Below, piece after piece: positions 1 through 5,657 of a stretch of 6,851 bases of DNA. This DNA comes from Syntrophomonadaceae bacterium (GTDB lineage Bacteria; Bacillota; Dethiobacteria; DTU022): positions 1-6,851 of the forward strand of contig SLSE01000142.1 of the NCBI GenBank assembly GCA_007130585.1. The letters are read 5' to 3'. Each line of letters begins with the position of its first letter. Position 1 is the first letter of the stretch. A model generated the notes under the pieces. The model had not been told where the DNA came from and ran no database searches. It was given only the letters and a program-made list of their open reading frames with translations. The translations under genes were made by a program, and so were the position numbers.

Positions 1-738
1 CTGGTAGTTTCCGGTATAGGCCAGGCCGGTAAAATGCCCGAGCACTTCAGGGTCAACACGATGCATGTCCTGCACGGGCGAATTTTACCGGTAGCTACCG
101 GCGTAAGCCTGGCCGATCACCGCTTAAAAGTTATAGCGGTGGGGGGCGATGGCGATGGGTACGCCGAGGGAGGCAATCACCTGATCCACGCTGCCCGGCG
201 AAATATCGACGTAACTTACCTGGTACACAACAACATGATTTACGGACTAACCAAGGGGCAGGTTTCCCCGACCAGCGATCTGGGATTCCAGACGCCGACA
301 ACTCCCGAAGGAAACCCGCTCAGCGGTCTGAACCCTGTTGCCCTGGCTATCGGCTTAAACAGCGCTTTTGTGGCCAGAACATTTGCCGGGGACAAAAAAC
401 AACTGGGCAGGATCCTGGAAAAAGCCATCGAAAAACCTGGTTTTGCCTTTATTGATATTTTGCAACCCTGCCCCAGCTTTAACAGGGTAAACACCTTCAA
501 GTGGTTCAGGGAAAGGGTCTATGACATTAATGAAGAGGGGCATGATCCCGGTGACCGGGTCCAGGCCTTCAGGACAGCCCTGGAGTGGGGGGATAAAATA
601 CCTACCGGGATATTTTACGACAATACCGAAGACCGTCCCGGATTCCGGGAAGCCCTGCTCGGTTCAGCAGACCGGGTCCTGGCAGGGGAGGGTCTTAATC
701 CTCAGGATATAAAAGAAATCATGGAAGAGCATCTATAA
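1..738 (+). CDS. 2-oxoacid:ferredoxin oxidoreductase, beta (TPP-binding) subunit, 5'-truncated by window edge
   Basis: The beta subunit binds thiamine pyrophosphate and oxidatively decarboxylates a 2-oxoacid to an acyl-CoA, passing electrons to ferredoxin, or runs in reverse. The frame is open from base 1, giving 245 residues before TAA. Visible motifs, numbered from the first codon in the window, are SGIGQAGK (4-11), HGR (25-27), the TPP/Mg motif GGDGDG (48-53) closing with HNN (76-78), YGLTKGQ (81-87), and QPCPSFN (155-161), whose Cys is a cluster ligand in related enzymes. Compared with family lengths near 280-290, roughly 40 N-terminal residues, including the expected CPGCG motif, lie outside the window. 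The alpha subunit is probably just upstream. Related enzymes have Cys where this one has Gln8. The substrate (2-oxoglutarate, pyruvate or another 2-oxoacid) cannot be read from this fragment; the dicarboxylate-pathway neighbours make 2-oxoglutarate attractive but unproven. Confidence 0.93.
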   Translation: MVVSGIGQAGKMPEHFRVNTMHVLHGRILPVATGVSLADHRLKVIAVGGDGDGYAEGGNHLIHAARRNIDVTYLVHNNMIYGLTKGQVSPTSDLGFQTPTTPEGNPLSGLNPVALAIGLNSAFVARTFAGDKKQLGRILEKAIEKPGFAFIDILQPCPSFNRVNTFKWFRERVYDINEEGHDPGDRVQAFRTALEWGDKIPTGIFYDNTEDRPGFREALLGSADRVLAGEGLNPQDIKEIMEEHL

Positions 739-2109
739 GCGGGGGCCGTTCCGGTAAATGTTTTTAAATATCTCTGCCGCTTTTTCTGCTGTAACCAATC
801 CTTTTTCAACAGCAAGTTCCGGCACGGGCACCCCAGTTTCCAGTGACTCCCCGGCCAGTTCAGCCGCCCTCTCGTAACCTATCTCGGTTGACAGCAACGT
901 GGCCAGCGCAGGGTTTGACAGCAGCAGGTCGCTGCAGCGTTCCTCGTTTACCACTATCCCTTCGACACAGAGTTTTTGGAAATCCGGCAGGTAGTTTATG
1001 AGCAGCGCCAGAGACTCTAAAATTGTGGAAGTCATCACGGGTGTCATAACATTCAGTTCCAGCTGGCCTGCCTGTGAAGCTTCGGAAACTGTTTTGTGGT
1101 TGCCCATTACCCTGAAACAAAGCATGTTCAGGCACTCGGCCATGACAGGATTAACTTTGCCGGGCATGATTGAAGATCCGGGCTGTACGGCGGGGAGCTT
1201 TATTTCAGCCAGCCCGGTTGTCGGTCCCGAATTGAGCAGTCTTAAATCGTTGGCGATCCTGTTCAGTTCCCCGGCCAGCACGTTGAGGTAACCTGAGAAT
1301 ACGCAGAGCCCGATCCTGCTCTGCAAAGCTTCGAAGGGATCGGCGGCTTTTCGCAGGTTAAGGGCAGTTAATTCCGAGAGGTAATCCAGGGCCAGCTCTT
1401 TAAATCCTTCCGGAGCGTTATCTCCTCCGCCGGTAGCAGTTGAGCCCAGGGGAACCTCAAGCAGTATATCCCTGCCTTCCTTAAGCAGGGCGGCGCAGCG
1501 GCCCAGGGTTGAAGCAAACGCGCCGAATACAGCGCCTGCTGTCACGGGGGTTGCATCCATCAGGTGAGTTCTGCCGGGCTTGTGTACCCCGGAATACTCT
1601 TCACCCTTTGCTTTGAACGCTGCCGCAAGGTCATGCACTACTTTCAGGAGCAGATCGGCCTTCCAGATCACGGCTATATGCGACGCTGTCGGAAAAGTAT
1701 CATTTGTAGACTGAGACATATTGACATGATCGTTGGGGTGAACCAGGCTGTAATCGCCTTTATCGTTTCCCAGGATTTCTGCCGACAGGTTGGCCAGCAC
1801 TTCATTAACATTCATATTGAATGAAGTGCCCGCTCCCGCCTGGAATACATCTACCACAAACTGGTCCTTCATCCTTTCCGCAGCTTCACAGGCTTCCGCT
1901 ATGGCGTCTTTTTTGCCTTCTTCCAGTTTGCCGCACCCGGCGTTTGCCAGGGCGCAGGCTTTTTTTAATAACAGGTACGCCTCGATAAAATCAGCGGGGA
2001 AAGTTTTACCGCTGGCTTTAAAATTATTCACCGCCCGCCGGGTCTGGGCCCCGTAATAAACGTTATCAGGAACTTCCACTTCACCGAGGGTGTCTTTTTC
2101 TATTCTCAT
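733..2109 (-). CDS. Fumarase/aspartase superfamily lyase (class II fumarate hydratase or aspartate ammonia-lyase)
   Basis: This 458-residue protein has the normal length for class II fumarase (FumC) and aspartase (AspA/AnsB), which add or remove water or ammonia across fumarate. Active-site motifs seen are GAGTSFNMN (92-100), SQSTND (132-137), GRTH (179-182, Thr-His pair) and the signature GSSIMPGKVNP (311-321), with Ser312 as the likely base and Lys318/Asn320 as substrate contacts by family analogy. Several stretches (HVNMSQSTNDTFPTA, GLAEI, AGQLELNVM) resemble Bacillus-type aspartase as remembered, while GRTHLxDATP fits fumarase, so the reaction is left open. Two oddities are GGGDN (227-231) where relatives have GTGLN, and GPTTG (295-299) where GPR is usual. 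It is the last gene of the operon. Its ATG overlaps the preceding TGA by 4 bp, and AAGGAGG lies 7 bases upstream. Its TAG overlaps the end of the convergent oxidoreductase gene. Confidence 0.92.
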   Translation of the reverse strand: MRIEKDTLGEVEVPDNVYYGAQTRRAVNNFKASGKTFPADFIEAYLLLKKACALANAGCGKLEEGKKDAIAEACEAAERMKDQFVVDVFQAGAGTSFNMNVNEVLANLSAEILGNDKGDYSLVHPNDHVNMSQSTNDTFPTASHIAVIWKADLLLKVVHDLAAAFKAKGEEYSGVHKPGRTHLMDATPVTAGAVFGAFASTLGRCAALLKEGRDILLEVPLGSTATGGGDNAPEGFKELALDYLSELTALNLRKAADPFEALQSRIGLCVFSGYLNVLAGELNRIANDLRLLNSGPTTGLAEIKLPAVQPGSSIMPGKVNPVMAECLNMLCFRVMGNHKTVSEASQAGQLELNVMTPVMTSTILESLALLINYLPDFQKLCVEGIVVNEERCSDLLLSNPALATLLSTEIGYERAAELAGESLETGVPVPELAVEKGLVTAEKAAEIFKNIYRNGPRL

Positions 2110-2843
2110 TTCCCTTCCTCCTTATCTTTCAGGAGCTTCCTCGCCCGGCCGATCGCAACATTCGGCGGGACCCCTTTCGGGCAGACTTTTTTACAGTTGG
2201 TATAAAAATCGCAGGCCCACCAGCCGGATTCATTATCGGCAATCGATAACCTGTCAATATCCCCGCTTTCCCTCGGGTCGAGGTAAAAGCGAAACAGCTT
2301 GGCCAGGGCGGCCGGGCCGGGGTATCCTTCCACCCCGGCTACTATGGGGCAGGCGCTCCAGCACAGCGCGCATAATATGCAATTAGTATATTTTTCCATT
2401 TCCCTGCTCTCATCATGTCCGACAATATATTCCTTTTCAGGTGTCTCGCCGCCTGCTTTTAATACCGGTTCCAGTTTCCTGTACTTTTCAAAAAAAGGTT
2501 CCCAGTCGACAACCAGGTCCCTGATTACAGGCAGGTACGGGGCAGGTTCCAGGAGGATTCCCCCGCCGGGAATTTCTGCCGAGACAGGCAGGAAAACCTG
2601 CCCGTTTTCTGCCGGCTTTGTCAACTTTGACAGCGGCGTTTTGCAGGCAAGCACCGGCAAACCATTGGCCAGGACGGCACAGCTTCCGCAGGCCGCCCCC
2701 CGGCAGGAATAACGAAAAGCCAGGGAGGGATCAACATTTTCCTGGATGTAAAATAGCAGGTCCAGCACAGTCATCCCCTCTGCAGCTTCTATATCAAAGT
2801 CGTCATATTTTCCGCCTTTACCCCTGTGAATGCGTATGATCAT
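2106..2843 (-). CDS. sdhB: Succinate dehydrogenase/fumarate reductase iron-sulfur subunit
   Basis: This is the electron-transfer subunit that carries electrons between the flavoprotein and a quinone or other partner. With the ATG at 2843 it has 245 residues, the usual SdhB/FrdB size. The N-terminal [2Fe-2S] ferredoxin domain shows Cys47, Cys52, Cys55 and Cys67. The C-terminal domain has Cys155, 158, 161 and 165, then Cys211, 217 and 221. This C-x2-C-x2-C-x3-CP ... C-x5-C-x3-CP pattern provides ligands for one [4Fe-4S] and one [3Fe-4S] cluster, as in E. coli SdhB. There are no extra CCG domains of the heterodisulfide-reductase or thiol:fumarate-reductase type. The start is ambiguous: AAGGAGG (2854-2860) sits 10 bases before this ATG and 7 before an adjacent TTG at 2846. 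The ATG shares one base with the sdhA stop (TGATG), implying coupling. The direction of catalysis cannot be told from sequence. Confidence 0.95.
   Translation of the reverse strand: MIIRIHRGKGGKYDDFDIEAAEGMTVLDLLFYIQENVDPSLAFRYSCRGAACGSCAVLANGLPVLACKTPLSKLTKPAENGQVFLPVSAEIPGGGILLEPAPYLPVIRDLVVDWEPFFEKYRKLEPVLKAGGETPEKEYIVGHDESREMEKYTNCILCALCWSACPIVAGVEGYPGPAALAKLFRFYLDPRESGDIDRLSIADNESGWWACDFYTNCKKVCPKGVPPNVAIGRARKLLKDKEEGK
2117..2123 (-). promoter_or_regulatory. Ribosome binding site of the lyase gene inside the end of sdhB
   Basis: AAGGAGG lies within the last sdhB codons, 7 bases before the lyase ATG. With the 4-bp ATGA overlap this makes the lyase an integral third gene of the operon. 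Confidence 0.78.
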
Positions 2844-4543
2844 CAATAACCATCCTCCTTAACGGGAAACAATCCCAGCTTCACAGGGGAATATTCAATT
2901 GCCGGTTTTTGTCCATCTGTTTTGCTGATGAGCGTATGCTTTAAGTAGCGATCGTCATCGCGATCCGGCCAGTCCGTCCTGTAATGCGAGCCCCTGCTTT
3001 CTTTCCTCCAGAGAGCAGACAGGGCAACAGCCCCGGCAATATCAAGCATAAAGCCCAGCTCCAGGGTCCTGACCAGGGACTGGCAGAAGATTTTCCGGGC
3101 GCTGTTCACGGCTGCCCCCTCAAATTTCTTCCCCAGCTCATTTAAGCTGCCCAACCCTTCCTGCATATTATTTTCATCCCTGAAAATACCAAAGCTTTCA
3201 AACATGGTTTTTTTCATCTCTCTCATCAGGGAGGCGAAACTCTCTCCCCGGCTGGAAAACAGTTCATCAAGCCGCTTTATCTCCCGGTTCAGGGCAGCTT
3301 CAACAACAGGAGCAGCTTCATCATGGCTTTCATTAAAAGCTTTATCTCCCACTCGTCTCCCGAACACCAGGGTATCGAGCAGGGAATTACCTCCCAGCCG
3401 GTTAGCGCCGTGAACAGAAATACAGGCGCATTCTCCCACGGCAAAAAGACCCCGGATCCCGGTTTCACCGTCAGGGCTAACATCAATACCACCCATGGAA
3501 TAATGCTGGCCCGGCTGGACCGGGATGGGCTGCTCCACAGGATCCAGATCAGCAAAATCCATGGCTATCTGCCGGATACCCGGCAAGCGCTCCCTGATTT
3601 TTTCGGCTCCCAGGTGCCTGAGATCAAGATGGACACAGCCCCCGTCAAATCCCAACCCCGCCTGTATTTCTTTCATAATAGAACGGGCTACAATATCCCT
3701 GGGCGCAAGCTCTTCCGCCTGCGGCGCATATTTAGCCATGAAGCGATCACCTTCTGAATTAACGAGATACGCTCCCTCTCCCCTGGCCCCTTCGCTGATC
3801 AGGATATTGGAACCGGAAAGTGTGGTGGGATGAAACTGGACAAACTCCATATCTTTCAGCTTTGCCCCGGCGCTATATGCCAGGGCCATACCGTCGGCAG
3901 TGTTGATCAGTGAATTTGTGGAATGATCATAGATCATTCCGTAGCCGCCGGTAGCCAGGACCAGGGATTTAGAGGAAAAACCGTGTAAATTACCGGAAAG
4001 GATGTCCAGGGCAATGCAACCCCTGCAGGTTTCTTCATCCACAACCAGCGAAGTTACAAAGAACTCATTATAAAACCTGATTCCCCTGGACGCGGCCTGC
4101 TCAAACAGGGTGTTTAGAAGATTGTGTCCCGTCCTGTCAGCAGCATAGCAGGTCCGGGGAACATCGGCTCCCCCAAAGGGCCTCTGGGCCAGCCTGCCGT
4201 GATCATCTCTTGAAAAAACCGTGCCCCAGTGCTCAAGTTCAAAAACTGCTCCGGGCGCTTCCCGGCAGAGAATCTCCACAGCATCCTGGTCGGCAAGGTA
4301 TACCGATCCCTTAATGGTATCAAAGGCATGCTTCTCCCAGTTATCATCCTTAGCGGCGGGAGAGTTGCCCAGGGCCGCATTGATCCCTCCCTGGGCGGCA
4401 ACTGAATGGGAACGCAGGGGGTACACCTTGGACAGCACTGCTGTATCCGCGCCGCGATCGCAGGCTTCCACTGCAGCCCTCAACCCGGCCAGACCGCCGC
4501 CTACAACTATAACATCGTGACGGTAAAGATCTTTATTTCCCAT
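2843..4543 (-). CDS. sdhA: Succinate dehydrogenase/fumarate reductase flavoprotein subunit
   Basis: This is the catalytic FAD subunit that interconverts succinate and fumarate. The chosen ATG at 4543 gives 566 residues and has AAAGGGG 8 bases upstream. A longer frame from an ATG at 4615 would add 24 residues, but its only SD-like bases (AGAGG) abut the codon. Seen, numbered from the chosen start, are the dinucleotide-binding GGGLAG (15-20), RSHSVAAQGG with His46 as probable covalent FAD attachment site, FVQFHPTTL (234-242), the likely proton-shuttle Arg282 in APRDIVARS, His347 in HYSMGGI, and Arg382 in GANRLGGNSLLD. The C-terminal RGSHYRTDWPDRDD (517-530) is also typical. All residues expected for catalysis are present. 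It is first in the operon with sdhB and the lyase. No SdhC/SdhD membrane-anchor gene lies on either side within the window. Whether it works as dehydrogenase or fumarate reductase is unresolved. Confidence 0.95.
   Translation of the reverse strand: MGNKDLYRHDVIVVGGGLAGLRAAVEACDRGADTAVLSKVYPLRSHSVAAQGGINAALGNSPAAKDDNWEKHAFDTIKGSVYLADQDAVEILCREAPGAVFELEHWGTVFSRDDHGRLAQRPFGGADVPRTCYAADRTGHNLLNTLFEQAASRGIRFYNEFFVTSLVVDEETCRGCIALDILSGNLHGFSSKSLVLATGGYGMIYDHSTNSLINTADGMALAYSAGAKLKDMEFVQFHPTTLSGSNILISEGARGEGAYLVNSEGDRFMAKYAPQAEELAPRDIVARSIMKEIQAGLGFDGGCVHLDLRHLGAEKIRERLPGIRQIAMDFADLDPVEQPIPVQPGQHYSMGGIDVSPDGETGIRGLFAVGECACISVHGANRLGGNSLLDTLVFGRRVGDKAFNESHDEAAPVVEAALNREIKRLDELFSSRGESFASLMREMKKTMFESFGIFRDENNMQEGLGSLNELGKKFEGAAVNSARKIFCQSLVRTLELGFMLDIAGAVALSALWRKESRGSHYRTDWPDRDDDRYLKHTLISKTDGQKPAIEYSPVKLGLFPVKEDGY
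2854..2860 (-). promoter_or_regulatory. Ribosome binding site of sdhB inside the end of sdhA
   Basis: A consensus AAGGAGG lies in the last codons of sdhA. It is 7 bases from a TTG and 10 from the following in-frame ATG, so either could start sdhB. The TGATG junction supports translational coupling. Confidence 0.75.
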
Positions 4544-4551
4544 TATCAATT

Positions 4552-4558
4552 CCCCTTT
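4552..4558 (-). promoter_or_regulatory. Ribosome binding site that decides the sdhA start
   Basis: On the minus strand AAAGGGG precedes the ATG at 4543 with an 8-base spacer. This is a far better initiation context than the ATG at 4615, so the shorter protein beginning MGNKDLYRH is preferred. Confidence 0.75.
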
Positions 4559-4723
4559 GGGCGCATGATGAGCATTTTCTCTCTTTACAAAAAATTCGAC
4601 AAACCGGGTTGACATCCTCTACACCGGGAAAACATTATGTTCCAGGATCCCTGAAAATTGCCGGCCTAAGTCCGGTGCAAAAACTTTTCCCTGCAGGCTG
4701 CTTTCAACTCCCGGCCGCCCATA

Positions 4724-4732
4724 TGATATAAT
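4724..4732 (+). promoter_or_regulatory. Extended -10 promoter element facing the stress-protein gene
   Basis: TGATATAAT matches the extended -10 consensus TGnTATAAT exactly. The -35 region is poor (TTTCAA at 4702-4707, 19-base spacer), which is common for extended -10 promoters. Transcription would start near 4739 and read into the gene at 5035 through a leader of about 295 nt. The assignment is from sequence match only. Confidence 0.5.
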
Positions 4733-4759
4733 AATTGCGAAAGTTATTTATTATTACAA
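4731..4759 (-). promoter_or_regulatory. Candidate promoter of the sdhA-sdhB-lyase operon
   Basis: On the minus strand TTGTAA (4759-4754) is followed after 17 bases by AATTAT (4736-4731), a moderate sigma-A-type match. It overlaps the plus-strand extended -10, so the two transcripts would diverge from the same AT-rich core. AT-rich sequence gives such matches easily, hence the low confidence. Confidence 0.35.
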
Positions 4760-4770
4760 CACTTTTTGCC

Positions 4771-4792
4771 GCTGCCCGGGTTTACCGGCAGC
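4771..4792. repeat. Inverted repeat/stem-loop near the divergent promoters
   Basis: GCTGCC (4771-4776) and GGCAGC (4787-4792) are perfect complements. Inside them GG and CC (4779-4780, 4785-4786) also pair around a TTTA loop, leaving a 2-base bulge. No T-run follows on either strand, so it is not a typical intrinsic terminator. It could be an operator upstream of the sdh promoter or a hairpin early in the stress-gene leader. Confidence 0.45.
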
Positions 4793-4965
4793 AAACGGCG
4801 CAATTTTCTCCCGGCCTTTAAAAACTCCTGTGGCGGTAACAGAACTTTTTCATAACCGGCTCCGCTTATATCATAAAAACCGAACGATGGAATGTAAGGG
4901 CATTGACCCAGCGAGACATGGCAGGCGAGTTTCCGGATATCAGGATAGGCAAGTCAGGTTGCAAA

Positions 4966-4990
4966 CTCCGTGATTCTATGAATAACGGAG
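4966..4990 (+). promoter_or_regulatory. Hairpin in the leader of the stress-protein gene
   Basis: CTCCGT (4966-4971) pairs with ACGGAG (4985-4990). After one G-A mismatch, ATTC pairs with GAAT around a TAT loop, so ten base pairs form within 25 nt. It lies 31 bases before the ribosome binding site. Its 5' arm overlaps AAACTC (4963-4968), which could instead pair with GAGTTT (4927-4932), so two exclusive folds are possible. As DNA it could equally be a dyad operator. Confidence 0.45.
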
Positions 4991-5034
4991 ATATCAAGCG
5001 GTATATTTCATATTAAGGCATAGGAGAGATACCC

Positions 5035-5514
5035 ATGAAGGTATTAGTTTGTACTGACGGATCCAAGCAAAGCCGGTTCGCTGTAGAACAGGCCGCCCTG
5101 ATTGCCGAGGGCCCCAATTTCGATGAGGTTGCGGTTATTCATGTCGATGAGGGTGAACCGCGGTACACAGCGCTGCCCTGGGGTGAAGGCTATGTTCCAT
5201 CAGAGCAGGAAATGGAAAACTATAGAAAAATGTTGGAAGAACGTAAAGAGGAAAGAAAAAATTTCCTGTTAGAGGCCAGGCAGGTCTTTGAGGAGAAAGG
5301 CATCCGGGCAAGAACAATTTTAAAAGACGGACATCCCGCCCAAACCATTGTCGGCGTCGCCGAGGAAGAGGGGTTTGGCATGATAGTGATCGGCAGCAGG
5401 GGCTACGGGGGCTTAAAGAGGCTATTCCTGGGCAGTGTAAGCAATGCCGTTGTTCAGGAGGCAAAAAACTGCTGCGTGGTTGTGGTGAAGCACCAGAGCA
5501 GCCAGGGGTTGTAA
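5035..5514 (+). CDS. Universal stress protein, UspA family, ATP-binding type
   Basis: This 159-residue protein has a single Usp domain of normal length. Such cytoplasmic proteins, usually dimers, bind ATP or AMP and help cells survive starvation, redox or energy stress; the exact target is rarely known. Seen are the N-terminal strand MKVLVCTDGS with Asp8 expected to touch the nucleotide, the helix SRFAVEQAALIA, DGHPAQTIV (98-106), and the nucleotide-binding motif G-x2-G-x9-G-S at Gly120, Gly123, Gly133 and Ser134, followed by the closing strand CCVVVVK. Residues 56-90 are rich in Glu, Lys and Arg and probably form one long helix. The start is set by AGGAG (5022-5026), 8 bases before ATG. It faces away from the sdh operon and may share its control region. 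No clear terminator follows. Confidence 0.93.
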   Translation: MKVLVCTDGSKQSRFAVEQAALIAEGPNFDEVAVIHVDEGEPRYTALPWGEGYVPSEQEMENYRKMLEERKEERKNFLLEARQVFEEKGIRARTILKDGHPAQTIVGVAEEEGFGMIVIGSRGYGGLKRLFLGSVSNAVVQEAKNCCVVVVKHQSSQGL

Positions 5515-5657
5515 TCATAACCAGGTTCAACATGCTGCGGGTTTTATTCGTTAACAGGCCTCTGCCAGGTTTATCCCCGCAATGCACGGTCACAGGTCCC
5601 TGCATTGGGCGATTAAAACAGGTCATTTGACCAACAAGTCAACGGGAGGTTAGTCCC
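5515..5657 (+). promoter_or_regulatory. Spacer before the aldo/keto reductase with two inverted repeats and a ribosome binding site
   Basis: This 143-bp gap has no gene. CAATGCA (5580-5586) and TGCATTG (5601-5607) form a 7-bp stem with a possible GG/CC extension. GGTCA-TT-TGACC (5621-5632) is a perfect 5-2-5 dyad, well placed for a repressor site. GGGAGG (5644-5649) lies 8 bases before the ATG at 5658 and fixes that start. I could not assign a convincing -35/-10 pair, so co-transcription with the stress gene remains possible. Confidence 0.45.

Larger units (their letters stand above)
4544..5034. other. Divergent intergenic control region (491 bp, no credible gene)
   Basis: This stretch separates sdhA (minus) from the universal stress gene (plus). 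I see no supportable coding region; the longest ATG frame noted on the plus strand is 28 codons without a ribosome binding site. It holds an AT-rich core at about 4721-4765 with promoter-like sequences on both strands and several inverted repeats (4658-4680, 4771-4792, 4927-4968, 4966-4990). If the core promoters are used, the leaders would be about 180 nt for sdhA and about 295 nt for the stress gene. Both are long enough for RNA-level control. Confidence 0.7.

Noticed and set aside
2299..2712. 137-codon open frame on the plus strand inside sdhB
   Set aside because: It is antisense to the cysteine-motif regions of the iron-sulfur subunit and has no recognisable protein features.
3323..3757. 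144-codon open frame on the plus strand inside sdhA
   Set aside because: The sdhA minus-strand frame carries all conserved motifs here. The opposite frame has no domain or credible start context.
4544..4615. 24-residue N-terminal extension of SdhA from the ATG at 4615
   Set aside because: AGAGG abuts that ATG with no spacer, while the ATG at 4543 has AAAGGGG at 8 bases. The extension has no family-like sequence and would not be a convincing signal peptide.
4771..4792. GCTGCC/GGCAGC stem-loop as an intrinsic terminator
   Set aside because: No T-run follows on either strand and no gene ends nearby.
4887..4973. 28-codon ORF in the stress-gene leader as a possible leader peptide
   Set aside because: It has no SD sequence before its ATG and no run of regulatory codons, and its stop falls inside the hairpin arm. 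Chance is the simplest explanation.
5135..5626. 163-codon open frame on the minus strand across the universal stress gene
   Set aside because: It is antisense to a clear Usp domain, has low-complexity Pro/Ser/Arg-rich content with no recognisable motif, and is a shadow of the real gene.
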